DNA from: JBKHXF01 sp046566145
GTDB lineage: Bacteria; Actinomycetota; Nitriliruptoria; Nitriliruptorales; Nitriliruptoraceae
Reading direction: 5' to 3'
Assembly: GCA_046566145.1 (NCBI GenBank)
Contig: JBKHXF010000016.1
Span: forward strand, 1-57,021
DNA: 57,021 nucleotides
Of the stretch, positions 16,611 through 24,637 are shown piece after piece. Positions within the stretch are counted from its first letter, which is position 1, and each line of letters starts with the position of its first letter. Below the pieces are notes generated by a model. It had not been told where the DNA came from and did no database searches. It saw only the letters and a list, made by a program, of their open reading frames with translations. The position numbers and the translations under genes are program-made.

Positions 16611-18044
16611 ATGTCCAGCCTCCCCGCCCCCACCCCCTCCTCGCGCGTGCCCGCCGGCCGGCACCTCCGGCCCGCGGCCGCCCGCGCGCTGCTGCTGCTC
16701 CTCGCCGTGGCCACCATGCTGGGGCTGGTCGCCGGCGGCGCCGCGGCCCAGCAGGACGGGGACGGGGACGAGCCGGGCGTCACCGTGGACGTCCTGCAGG
16801 TCGAGGGGTTCCTCGACCCGCCGGTCGCCCGGGCGATCACCGACGTCATCGTCCAGGCCAACGAGCGCGGCTCGTCGCTGGTCGTCATCCAGCTCGACGC
16901 CCCCGGGGCCGTCTCGGTCGACATCGACGAGCTCGTCGCGACCGTGCGGGAGAGCGCCGTGCCCGTCGCGGTGTTCGTCGGACCGGTCCTCGCCCTGCCC
17001 GAGGCGGGCGGGGGCGCGGCGCTGCTGTTCGGTGCCGCCCACGTCCGCGCGGTGTCGCCCACCGCCCGGCTCGGCCCCGTCGCGCCGCTCGACCTCGCCG
17101 ACGACCCGGACGCCACCCGCGAGGAGGCCCGCGCCGCCCTCGTCGACGCGTGGCCCGAGCTCGCCGACGCCCCCGACCTCGCCGACGCGCTGCTCGACGG
17201 CACCGACCGCCTCGACGCCCTCGAGGACGCCGGCGCGGTCGACCTGCAGGTGTTCGAGCTCGAGCCGCTGCTGGTCGAGCTCGACGGTCGCACCGTCACG
17301 ACCGCCGCCGGCGAGACCGAGCTGCGGATCCGCCGCGACGAGGTCGACGTCCGGTTCTTCACCCTCGGGCTCGTCCGCCGGCTGCTGCACGCCGCGACGA
17401 CGCCGGCGTTCATCTACCTGCTCCTCGTCGTCGGCCTCGGGATGCTGCTGTTCGAGGTCTTCCAGCCCGGGTTCGGCGTCGCCGGCCTCGCCGGCCTCAT
17501 CACCGCCGGCATCGGGGCCTTCGGCCTGACGGTGCTGCCGGTGGCGTGGTGGGCGGTCGCGCTGGTCGTGCTCGGGCTGCTGCTCTACGCCGTCGACACC
17601 GCGATCGCCGGGTTCGGGCCCGTGACCCTCGCCGCCACGGTCGCGTTCGTCATCGGTTCGCTCAACTTCTACGACTCCGCCGTCGTCGGCCTCGACGGCT
17701 GGCTCGTCGGGCTCACCACGGTGACCGCGCTCGGCTTCTTCGTCGTGGTGATGACGGTCGTGCTGCGCGCCCAGGCCGGGCCGGACGACGCCGCGGTCGA
17801 GGACCTCATCGGGCGCCCCGGCATCGTCCGCTCGGTGCTCAACCCCGAGGGCCACGTCTACATCGACGAGGCCCTGTGGCGCGCCCGGTGGACCGGCGAG
17901 GGCAAGCGCGCCAAGGTCGGCACGCCCGTGAAGGTCCACGGGGTCGACGGTCCGGTCGTGCTCGTGGACGTCTTCGACCCGGAGGCCGAGAAGGCCGCCC
18001 GCGCGACCACCGGCGACACCGACCCCGACGAGGCCGGCGCCTGA
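16611..18044 (+). CDS. NfeD-family membrane protein with degenerate ClpP-like domain
   Basis: 477 residues. Signal peptide (to about AAAQQ, 46), a ClpP/crotonase-like domain (about 55-225), three to five membrane helices (about 265-390) and a C-terminal OB-fold NfeD domain (about 400-460, RPGIVRSVLNPEGHVYI). This is the NfeD1b layout, which in archaea and bacteria cleaves membrane proteins near stomatins. The usual SAG motif with catalytic Ser is not seen; the matching stretch reads GGGAALLFGAAHV, so the domain is probably not an active protease. No stomatin/SPFH gene is adjacent in the window. Start supported by the nearby -10 box and the signal peptide. Confidence 0.85.
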   Translation: MSSLPAPTPSSRVPAGRHLRPAAARALLLLLAVATMLGLVAGGAAAQQDGDGDEPGVTVDVLQVEGFLDPPVARAITDVIVQANERGSSLVVIQLDAPGAVSVDIDELVATVRESAVPVAVFVGPVLALPEAGGGAALLFGAAHVRAVSPTARLGPVAPLDLADDPDATREEARAALVDAWPELADAPDLADALLDGTDRLDALEDAGAVDLQVFELEPLLVELDGRTVTTAAGETELRIRRDEVDVRFFTLGLVRRLLHAATTPAFIYLLLVVGLGMLLFEVFQPGFGVAGLAGLITAGIGAFGLTVLPVAWWAVALVVLGLLLYAVDTAIAGFGPVTLAATVAFVIGSLNFYDSAVVGLDGWLVGLTTVTALGFFVVVMTVVLRAQAGPDDAAVEDLIGRPGIVRSVLNPEGHVYIDEALWRARWTGEGKRAKVGTPVKVHGVDGPVVLVDVFDPEAEKAARATTGDTDPDEAGA

Positions 18045-18054
18045 CCCGCCAGCG

Positions 18055-18074
18055 GCGCTCACAACGGTGAGCGC
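18055..18074 (+). terminator. Hairpin after nfeD-like gene
   Basis: Perfect 8-bp stem GCGCTCAC/GTGAGCGC with loop AACG, 10 nt past the stop. It is a modest candidate terminator between nfeD and the second whiB. Confidence 0.45.
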
Positions 18075-18098
18075 GACGACGCGACGGGCAAGCACACG

Positions 18099-18114
18099 GG
18101 GTCTAGTCAGACCC
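18099..18114 (+). promoter_or_regulatory. Dyad symmetry upstream of second whiB
   Basis: GGGTCT-AGTC-AGACCC, 60 nt upstream of the GTG of the second whiB, followed by another CTAG (18126). It could be an operator or a short hairpin; no regulator can be named. Confidence 0.35.
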
Positions 18115-18174
18115 GACCAGCGGCCCTAGTGTCACGCAGCGTCAGACGTCGCGACGACGAGGGGCTGGGGTCAG

Positions 18175-18459
18175 GTGCTGTTCCCACTCGAGGGCGGGAT
18201 CGAGGACTGGGAGTCGGACGCGCGCTGCTCCAGCGTCGACCCGACCCTCTTCTTCGGGCCGAACCGGTTCGAACCGAAGCGTGAGCGGCTGGCTCGGGAG
18301 GCCGCCGCCAAGGAGATCTGCCAGACCTGCCCGGCGTTGGAGCCCTGTCGGGACCGTGCGCTGCGCGAGGCCGAGCAGTTCGGCGTGTGGGGCGGGCTCG
18401 GAGAGTCCGACCGCCGCGCGATCCTCGCGTCCCTCCCGGTCGTCCGAAAGGCCGGCTGA
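18175..18459 (+). CDS. WhiB-family Fe-S regulator, second copy
   Basis: 94 residues with cysteines C18, C49, C52 and C58 (C-X30-C-X2-C-X5-C), GVWGG (70-74) and a short basic C-terminus (RKAG). The spacing before the second cysteine is longer than in the whiB 6 kb upstream (X30 versus X22) because of an insertion containing FFGPNRFEPKRER, so they are different subfamilies. The long spacing with RFEPKRER resembles WhiB2/WhiD or WhiB1 types; the subfamily is not certain. GTG start with GAGGGG about 10 nt upstream. Confidence 0.9.
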   Translation: MLFPLEGGIEDWESDARCSSVDPTLFFGPNRFEPKRERLAREAAAKEICQTCPALEPCRDRALREAEQFGVWGGLGESDRRAILASLPVVRKAG

Positions 18460-18559
18460 GCCCCTGCGCGCGCATCGTCGGGCGGGGGCGTTGGCGGTCG
18501 TGCCCGCGCTCGGGTACGAAGCCTCGCCGACCGCGACCACCGAGACGAGGACGCCCGCC

Positions 18560-18838
18560 GTGGAGTGGGAGACCACCACCGCCCCCCTGATCAGCCACGC
18601 GCTGGCCCCGATGCTGAACGAGAAGGGCGTCGAGGGCTGGGAGCTCACCGGCGTCGAGGACGGCGAGGCGACCTTCCGACGCCCCGTCCCGCCCGACGGG
18701 CCGTGGGAGTACGCCACCGTCCCGCTCATCCCGGCCGCCCGGGACGCGATCCTGGCCCAGTGGACCGCCCGCGGCTACGAGCTCAAGCTCGAGGTCGACG
18801 GGGTCGCCTACCTCGCCCGACGACCGGAGACCACGTGA
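18560..18838 (+). CDS. DUF4177-like small protein
   Basis: 92 residues in two similar halves, WE-T-T-x-PLI...GxEGWELTGVE (about 2-33) and WEYATVPLI...ARGYELKLEVDG (about 53-85). This is the short beta-alpha-beta pattern of DUF4177 proteins, here seemingly duplicated. GTG 18560 follows an AGGACG-like ribosome site. The stop overlaps the RidA start by 4 nt, so the two are coupled. A small gene also sits between the ArsA genes and ridA in mycobacteria (Rv3678A), supporting a conserved partnership of unknown function. Confidence 0.7.
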   Translation: MEWETTTAPLISHALAPMLNEKGVEGWELTGVEDGEATFRRPVPPDGPWEYATVPLIPAARDAILAQWTARGYELKLEVDGVAYLARRPETT

Positions 18839-19305
18839 CCAGCCAGCCCACGCCGGAGGACCGGCTCGCCGAGCTCGGCATCACCCTCCCGGAGGCGCCC
18901 GCGCCGGCGGCCGCCTACCAGCCGTGGCGGGCCGCCGGCTCGCTCGTCTACACCGCGGGGCAGCTGCCGACCGCCGGCGGGGAGCTGCAGGCCACCGGCA
19001 AGGTCGGTGGCGAGGTCAGCCTCGAGCAGGCCCAGGCGTGTGCCCGCACCTGCGCCGTCAACGTGCTCGCGCAGGTCAAGGCCGCCGTCGGCGACCTGGC
19101 CCGTGCCCGGGTCGTGAAGCTGACCGTGTTCGTCGCGTCGACGCCCGACTTCACCTCACAGCACCTGGTCGCCAACGGCGCCTCGGAGCTGCTCGGCGAG
19201 GTCCTCGGCGACGCGGGCCTGCACGCCCGCTCCGCGGTCGGCGTGCCGGTGCTGCCGCTCGACGCGCCCGTCGAGGTCGAGGCGATCGTCGAGGTCCGGG
19301 GCTGA
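18835..19305 (+). CDS. RidA/YjgF-family protein
   Basis: 156 residues with the RidA trimer-fold sequence. LVYTAGQLP near residue 40, then ALARARVVKLTVFVAS-like strand-helix, and RSAVGVPVLPLDAPVEVEAIVEV at the C-terminus. Typical RidA proteins hydrolyse reactive enamine/imine intermediates in the cytoplasm; the expected active-site arginine region here reads HARSAVGV. This N-terminally extended form matches Rv3678c, which sits in the same neighbourhood. GTG start coupled to the upstream DUF4177-like gene by a GTGA overlap. Confidence 0.88.
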   Translation: MTSQPTPEDRLAELGITLPEAPAPAAAYQPWRAAGSLVYTAGQLPTAGGELQATGKVGGEVSLEQAQACARTCAVNVLAQVKAAVGDLARARVVKLTVFVASTPDFTSQHLVANGASELLGEVLGDAGLHARSAVGVPVLPLDAPVEVEAIVEVRG

Positions 19306-19366
19306 CCCGGGGCTGACCCGGAGCTGACCGGGTCGGATCGCCGGGCCGGTCCCGGGGCGTCGTCCC

Positions 19367-21325
19367 TCAGCGCAGCGTCCGCAGCTGCCCGTCGAAGCGG
19401 GTGACGCCGGTCGCGTCGAGGTGCTCGAGCAGCGGGATGGCGCCCCGCCGCGTCGTGCCCCACACGTCCTTCGCCTGTGCCGCGGTGAACGGGGTGCCGT
19501 CCCCGAAGGCGTCGCGCAGCGTCGCGACGGCCCCGTCGACGGCCGCGCGGGTGAACCCGAGACCGCCGGCGCGGACCACCTCGCCGGCCTGCAGCAGCTG
19601 CTGGACCTCCTGCGCCGTCAGCCCGGCCTCCCTCGCCGCGTCGGCGAGCTTCGGCGGGGACAGCGGCTCGGCCGCGAGCGCCGCCAGCAGGGCGTCGCGC
19701 CGGCGGTCGGCGTGCGCCGCGACGTCGTCGGCGTGGGACGCGAGCGCGTAGGCGGGGCCGCGCCGGCGGACGACCCCGGTCGCGGCGAGGTGGTCGGGCA
19801 GGGCGGTGGCGAGCCCGCGCGGTGCGCCGGCGGCGACGAGCACGCCCGCGAGGGTGGCCCGGTCGAGCCCGGGACCGGCCGGGTCGTCGGCGTGGGCCCG
19901 CTCGAGCGCCTCGGTCACGGTCGCGGTGTGGCGCCGCCGGGCCGCGTCGGTGACGAGCCACCCGTCGAGGCGCGTGCACCCCGCCGGCGCGGGCACGTCG
20001 GGGCGCAGCCCCGCACCGGCGAGCGCCGCCGCGGCCGGTCGGGCCCCGTCGGCCGCCTCCAGCAGCGCGTGCACCAGCACCCCGTCCCGGGTCGCGCCGA
20101 CCGGGTCCAGGTCCCCGGGGTCCAGGTCCCCGGGGTCCAGGTCCAGGGCGTCGCGGACCGCGTCGAGCCGCAGGGCCCGCTCGAGCCGCGCGTCGGTGCC
20201 GCGGACGCGGCCCGGCGGAGCGGGGTCGAGCACCCGGCCGCCACCCACCGTCGCCCGCCGGCCGGCCTCGCGCAGCACCACCCGGTCGCCTGCCTGCAGC
20301 GGCAGCGGGTCGCGCAGCAGCACCCGCACGTGGCCCGGTCGCTCGGGCGTGAGCGGGTCGCCGAGGAGCGGGTGCACGGTGCAGACCGTCTCGGCGGAGC
20401 CGACGTGGAGGTGCCAGGCGCCGGTGCGGTCGAGCTCCTGGCCCGGCAGGACCCGCACCCACAGGTCCACGGTGTCGGTGACGACCCACGCGTCGGTCGG
20501 GTCCGCCGCGCCGGTGACGAGGGCGTCCCCGCGCGCGGCCTCGTCGCGGTCGAGGCCGGCGAGGTTCACGGCCACCCGCGCCGGCGGTCGTGCCCGCTCG
20601 ACCGTCGCCCCGAGCGTCTGCAGCCCGCGGACCCGGGCTCGCTCCCCCGACGGCAGCAGCGCCACCTCGTCGCCGACGGCGAGCGTCCCGCCGGCGAGCG
20701 TCCCGGTGACGACGGTGCCGGCGCCGGCGATGGTGAACGAGCGGTCGACCCACAGCCGGGCGCGCCGGCGGTCCGCGGCCGCCGGCGCGGCGAGCAGCCG
20801 TGCGACCAGCGTGGCGGTGAGCTCGTCGAGGCCGCGACCGGCGAGCGCGTCGGTCAGCACGATCGGGGCGCCGGCCAGCGTGGTCCCCGTGAGCCGCGCC
20901 TCGACGTCGGCCGCCACCTCGAGGGCCCGGTCCTCGCCGGCGAGGTCGACCTTGGTGACGGCGACGACGGCGCCGTGGACGCCGAGCAGGTCGAGGATGG
21001 CGAGGTGCTCGGCGGACTGCGCCGACCAGCCGTCGTCGGCCGCGACCACGAGCAGCGCCACGGGGGCGGGCCCGGCGCCGGCGAGCATGTTGGCGATGAA
21101 GCGCTCGTGGCCGGGCACGTCGACGAACGCGACCGTGACGTCGTCGGCCCCCTCCGCGTCGACGCCGGCGCCGGCGGCGGGCAGGTCGCACCACACGAAC
21201 CCGAGGTCGATGGTGAGCCCGCGCGCCTGTTCCTCCGCGAAGCGGTCGGGTTCCATGCCGGTGAGCGCGCGCAGCAGCGTCGACTTGCCGTGGTCGACGT
21301 GCCCGGCCGTGGTGACGACGTGCAC
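19367..21325 (-). CDS. selB: Selenocysteine-specific elongation factor SelB
   Basis: 652-residue GTPase that delivers Sec-tRNA(Sec) to UGA codons next to a SECIS hairpin. N-terminal EF-Tu-like domain with GHVDHGKST, RGLTIDLGF, DVPGHERF and TKVD; domains II-III follow (about 180-350), then C-terminal winged helices (from about 440) ending in the RNA-binding WH4 region (KDVWGTTRRGAIPLLEHLDATGVT). An Asp/Pro-rich tandem repeat forms a linker near residue 410. GTG 21325 lies 2 nt after the selA stop, so selA-selB are coupled. No tRNA-Sec, selD or recognisable selenoprotein gene is visible in this window. Confidence 0.96.
   Translation of the reverse strand: MHVVTTAGHVDHGKSTLLRALTGMEPDRFAEEQARGLTIDLGFVWCDLPAAGAGVDAEGADDVTVAFVDVPGHERFIANMLAGAGPAPVALLVVAADDGWSAQSAEHLAILDLLGVHGAVVAVTKVDLAGEDRALEVAADVEARLTGTTLAGAPIVLTDALAGRGLDELTATLVARLLAAPAAADRRRARLWVDRSFTIAGAGTVVTGTLAGGTLAVGDEVALLPSGERARVRGLQTLGATVERARPPARVAVNLAGLDRDEAARGDALVTGAADPTDAWVVTDTVDLWVRVLPGQELDRTGAWHLHVGSAETVCTVHPLLGDPLTPERPGHVRVLLRDPLPLQAGDRVVLREAGRRATVGGGRVLDPAPPGRVRGTDARLERALRLDAVRDALDLDPGDLDPGDLDPVGATRDGVLVHALLEAADGARPAAAALAGAGLRPDVPAPAGCTRLDGWLVTDAARRRHTATVTEALERAHADDPAGPGLDRATLAGVLVAAGAPRGLATALPDHLAATGVVRRRGPAYALASHADDVAAHADRRRDALLAALAAEPLSPPKLADAAREAGLTAQEVQQLLQAGEVVRAGGLGFTRAAVDGAVATLRDAFGDGTPFTAAQAKDVWGTTRRGAIPLLEHLDATGVTRFDGQLRTLR
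20103..20144. repeat. 15-bp in-frame tandem repeat inside selB
   Basis: Unit GGGTCCAGGTCCCCG occurs twice in full and then 12 of its 15 nt again. It encodes a GDLDP-type linker between SelB domain III and the winged-helix part. In-frame expansion keeps the gene open. Confidence 0.85.
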
Positions 21326-21327
21326 CG

Positions 21328-22782
21328 TCAGCCCCCGCGCAGGACGGCCGCGAGGGCGGCGACGAGGGCGTCCGTGAGGTCGCCGTCGCGGTCCGGCGGG
21401 ACCGTCCTCAGGTCGAGGACGACCCGGCCGTCCTCCACCCGCCCGACGACGGCGACCGCCGGCGCGCCCGGTCCGTCCGGGCCAGCGCCGCGGAGCCGGG
21501 CGGCGAGCCCGTCGGCGTCCCCGTCCGCCGGCACGACGGCGAGCCCGTGCGACGGCAGCGTCGCGCCGGGCAGCGACCCGCCCCCGACGACCGCCTCGCA
21601 GCCGACGGCGGTGACGCTCGCGCCGTCCGGCACGCCGCCGGCGCCGTCGAGCCGGTCGAGGACCGCCGCGGCCCGGGTCGCGAGGTCGGCCGGGTCGGCG
21701 CGGAGCATCCGCCACACCGGCAGGTCCGGGTCACCCGGGTCGCGCAGGTGGGCGGCGAGCGTCGCCTCGAGCGCGGCGCGCTGGAGCTTGTCGATGCGCA
21801 GCGCCCGGGCCAGGGGGTGGCGGGTGCAGGCCGCCACCAGGTCGGCCCGGCCGGCGACGACGCCGGCCTGTGGCCCGCCGAGCAGCTTGTCGCCCGAGAA
21901 GAGCACCAGGTCGGCGCCGGCGGCGAGCGCGCCGGACACGGTCGGCTCGTCGGCGAGCAGGCGGGCGAGCGCCGGGTCCGCCGGCGGGCGCAGCAGCCCC
22001 GAGCCGACGTCGTGCACGAACGCGAGCCCGCGGTCGCGCGCGAGGGCGGCGAGCTCGGCCGCCGGCGCCTCCTCGGTGAACCCGACCACCCGGTAGTTCG
22101 ACGGGTGCACCTTCAGCAGCAGCGCCGTGTCGTCGTCGATCGCGGCGGCGTGGTCGGCCGTCCGGGTCCGGTTCGTGGTCCCGACCTCGACGGTGCGGGT
22201 CCCGGCCGCGGCCATCACGTCGGGCAGCCGGTAGGAGCCGCCGATCTCGATGAGCTCGCCCCGGCTGACGATCGTGCCACGTCCCGCCGCGAGGGCGGCG
22301 AGGACCAGCATCAGGGCGCCGGCGCCGTTGTTGACCACCGTGGCGGCCTCGGCGCCGCAGGCCCGCGCGGCCAGCTCGCCGAGCGACCGGGTCCGCGACC
22401 CGCGGGTCCCCGTCGCGACGTCGTACTCCAGGGTCGTCGCGCCGGCGGCGTCCACCGCCGCCGCGACCGCCACCCCGGAGAGCGGCGCCCGCCCGAGGTT
22501 CGTGTGCAGCACGACGCCGGTCGCGTTGAGGACCGGGCGCAGCCGCGTGGCGGTCGCGGCGTCGAGGCGCGCGGCGGCGGCGGCCAGCACGGCCGTGGCG
22601 TCGGGCACGTCGGTGCGCGCGCCGGCGCGCAGGTCGGTCCGGGCGCCGTCGAGCGCGTCGCGGACCGCCGCTCGCACGACCTCGTGCCCGTGGGCGTCCG
22701 CGGCCTCCCGCGCGCCGGGGAGCGCCAGCACGTCGTCGACGCGGGGGAGCGACGACAGGTCGGGCCCGTCCGGGTGCGCCAC
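21328..22782 (-). CDS. selA: L-seryl-tRNA(Sec) selenium transferase SelA
   Basis: Pyridoxal-phosphate enzyme of 484 residues that converts Ser-tRNA(Sec) to Sec-tRNA(Sec) using selenophosphate. It has the N-terminal helical domain (LPRVDDVLALP, 11-21), NATGVVLHTNLGRAPL near 83, VVNNGAGALMLVL near 145, HDVGSGLL, and the PLP lysine in FSGDKLLGGPQAG near 300. Fold and motifs match bacterial decameric SelA. GTG 22782 has GAGGT about 6 nt upstream. First gene of a selA-selB operon. Confidence 0.96.
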   Translation of the reverse strand: MAHPDGPDLSSLPRVDDVLALPGAREAADAHGHEVVRAAVRDALDGARTDLRAGARTDVPDATAVLAAAAARLDAATATRLRPVLNATGVVLHTNLGRAPLSGVAVAAAVDAAGATTLEYDVATGTRGSRTRSLGELAARACGAEAATVVNNGAGALMLVLAALAAGRGTIVSRGELIEIGGSYRLPDVMAAAGTRTVEVGTTNRTRTADHAAAIDDDTALLLKVHPSNYRVVGFTEEAPAAELAALARDRGLAFVHDVGSGLLRPPADPALARLLADEPTVSGALAAGADLVLFSGDKLLGGPQAGVVAGRADLVAACTRHPLARALRIDKLQRAALEATLAAHLRDPGDPDLPVWRMLRADPADLATRAAAVLDRLDGAGGVPDGASVTAVGCEAVVGGGSLPGATLPSHGLAVVPADGDADGLAARLRGAGPDGPGAPAVAVVGRVEDGRVVLDLRTVPPDRDGDLTDALVAALAAVLRGG

Positions 22783-22853
22783 GTGCGACCTCGTTGGCCG
22801 GCCCGGCGCCGGCGGCCGGGACGCCGTGAGGGTAGGCCCGGCGGGTCCGGCGC

Positions 22854-24113
22854 TCAGGCGCGCGGGTCGACCCCCCGGTCGTGCAGGGCGACGGCGACCC
22901 GCGCCAGCACGGCCAGCACCAGCGCGCCGGCGGCGAGCGCCCCGCCGGGGCCGCCGAGCAGCGGCACCATCACCGCCTCGCGCAGGCCCCGCCACGGGGC
23001 GGCCCGGTCGAGCCACGGGACGGCGACGGCGGCCCCGACCCCGACGGGCAGGGCCAGCGCGCCGACGGCGACCGGCCACCGCAGCACCCGCCGGCCGAGC
23101 GCGTGCTGGCCGGCGACGTGGGTCGCCCCGAGCAGCAGCAGCGCGGCGGCGGTCCCGAGCAGGACGAGGGGTGCGGTCCACAGCGCCGGCACGGCGCGCA
23201 CGACCTGGGCGAGCACGATGCCGGCCGCGCCGACCCACACGCCGGCGAGCGCGGCGGCGACGCCCGTCGCCGGTCCGGCCGGGCGGCTGCGCCACCAGGC
23301 GGCCACCAGCGCCCCGCCGAGCAGTGCGGCGACGGTCGGGGAGAGGGTCCACAGCCCGTCCGGGTCGATCGGGGTGGCCCGGTGCACACCGAGCACCGCG
23401 GCGTCGAGCGCGGCGGCGGCCTCGGGGACCCGCGCGCCCGTCCGGTGGACCAGGACCGTGTGCGCGGCGAGCAGGGTGACGAGGGTGACGGCCTGCCCGC
23501 GACGTCCGAGCGTGCGGACGAGGACCAGGGCGACGACCCACCCGACGGCCAGCCGGGGCAGCGGACCGGTCCAGGGCCACGCCGCCGGCGCGGGCGGCCA
23601 GCCCCCCGGCGTGGCCACCAGCACCACCACCCCGGCCGCGACGAGCACCACGACGCGCCGCAGCGTGCGGGCGACCCACCACCCCCGGCCCGCCCGCGCG
23701 TGCGCGGCGACGTGGAGGCCGAGGGAGACCCCGGAGAGCGCGGCAGCCGCCGGCGCGAGCAGGTCGACGCCGCGCCAGCCCGCCCAGTCGACCCCGTCGA
23801 GCCAGGCCGGCCCACCCGCCGGGGTGGCCACGACCAGCACGAGCACACCGACGACGAGGCCGCGGGCGGCGTCGAGCGCCACCAGCCGGGTCGCCCGGCC
23901 GCGACCGGGCCCCCGGCCGCGGCGGCGGGTGGTCGCCCTGCGGGCCGGCCGCCGGCGTGTCCCTCTGCCGCCCCCACCGGACCCGCCGCTGGACCGGCCG
24001 CCGCCGGACCGGCCGCCGCCGGACCGTCCGCGCGCCTGACGTTCGGCGGCGACCTTCCGCTCGGCGGCGCGCAGGGCGCGGGCCTCCTCGCGGGTCAGCG
24101 TGTCCTCGGTCAC
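22854..24113 (-). CDS. DUF1624/YeiB-like multi-spanning membrane protein
   Basis: About 419 residues. A cytoplasmic basic N-terminus with Gly/Ser/Arg repeats (GRSGGGRSGGGRSSGG) is followed by RLVALDAARGLVVGVLVLVV, the signature-like start of DUF1624/heparan-alpha-glucosaminide acetyltransferase-type proteins, and about ten hydrophobic helices. Such proteins may transfer acyl groups across the membrane; here the activity is unknown. It is on the same strand as selA, 71 nt upstream of it, and could be the first gene of a selA operon, but a selenium role is not implied by its sequence. The 6C RNA gene lies just upstream. Confidence 0.7.
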   Translation of the reverse strand: MTEDTLTREEARALRAAERKVAAERQARGRSGGGRSGGGRSSGGSGGGGRGTRRRPARRATTRRRGRGPGRGRATRLVALDAARGLVVGVLVLVVATPAGGPAWLDGVDWAGWRGVDLLAPAAAALSGVSLGLHVAAHARAGRGWWVARTLRRVVVLVAAGVVVLVATPGGWPPAPAAWPWTGPLPRLAVGWVVALVLVRTLGRRGQAVTLVTLLAAHTVLVHRTGARVPEAAAALDAAVLGVHRATPIDPDGLWTLSPTVAALLGGALVAAWWRSRPAGPATGVAAALAGVWVGAAGIVLAQVVRAVPALWTAPLVLLGTAAALLLLGATHVAGQHALGRRVLRWPVAVGALALPVGVGAAVAVPWLDRAAPWRGLREAVMVPLLGGPGGALAAGALVLAVLARVAVALHDRGVDPRA

Positions 24114-24637
24114 GGGGCGGCCTGGGGCAGGGGACGCGGGTGCGGCACGGCCCGGGCCGCGGGCCCGGTGTGCCTGGCAGCGGTGTACCGGCCGTGCACG
24201 GTACGGCGAAGGACCCGCCGCGACGTCCAGGCGCACGACGAAGCGACCCGCTCGGTCGGAACCGGGGGGACGGGTCCGACCGAGCGGGTCGCGTTGGTGA
24301 TGGGGGAGCGCTCGTCGATCGGGGGGACGATCGGCGTGCGGGTGTCCGGCGGCCGTCGGGGGAACGGTGACGCGTCCGGCGGGGGACCTCGCGCGTCGTG
24401 CCGGAGCACCGGGTGCTCCACCGTCAGCACGGTCCGTCAGGGGAAGTCGTCGGACCGGCGTCGGAGGAACGCTACACGACCTCGTTGCGTCTGCACAGAC
24501 CGGCGGGTACCCGGACGGACCCTGTCCGCTGCGCATGGCGCGCGCGTGGGCTCGGCCGCCGCTCGACCCGTCCGGGTCGAGCGCCGCTCGGGCGGTCCTA
24601 CGCTGGCGGGCCTGGGTGACGAGGACGGAGGCGGACG
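24114..24637. other. 524-nt intergenic region with 6C RNA and NUDIX promoter
   Basis: No protein gene is seen. Besides the 6C RNA it holds a GTACCG/CGGTAC inverted repeat (24183-24202), a 9-bp hairpin GCTCGACCC/GGGTCGAGC (24561-24582) and a TACGCT -10 candidate (24599-24604) facing the NUDIX gene. No tRNA cloverleaf, including tRNA-Sec, could be folded here. Confidence 0.6.
24243..24333 (-). ncRNA. 6C RNA (two C-loop hairpins)
   Basis: On the minus strand two hairpins each expose a run of six C. Hairpin 1 is a CGATCG/CGATCG stem (24328-24333 and 24316-24321) around a loop that with the closing base reads TCCCCCC. Hairpin 2 is a perfect 18-bp stem (24275-24292 and 24243-24260) around a 14-nt loop containing CCCCCC; it also serves as terminator. 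This is the defining pattern of the actinobacterial 6C sRNA family (B11 in M. tuberculosis, scr3559 in Streptomyces), and scr3559 lies near the same wblA neighbourhood. The 5' end is unknown: a TAGCGT -10 candidate (24469-24474, minus) would give a ~220-nt RNA, longer than expected, so a nearer promoter may exist. Confidence 0.82.

Noticed and set aside
24114..24637. tRNA-Sec in the gap near selA
   Set aside because: No T-arm GTTCRA, no UCA anticodon loop and no long cloverleaf could be found on either strand; the hairpins fit a 6C RNA instead.
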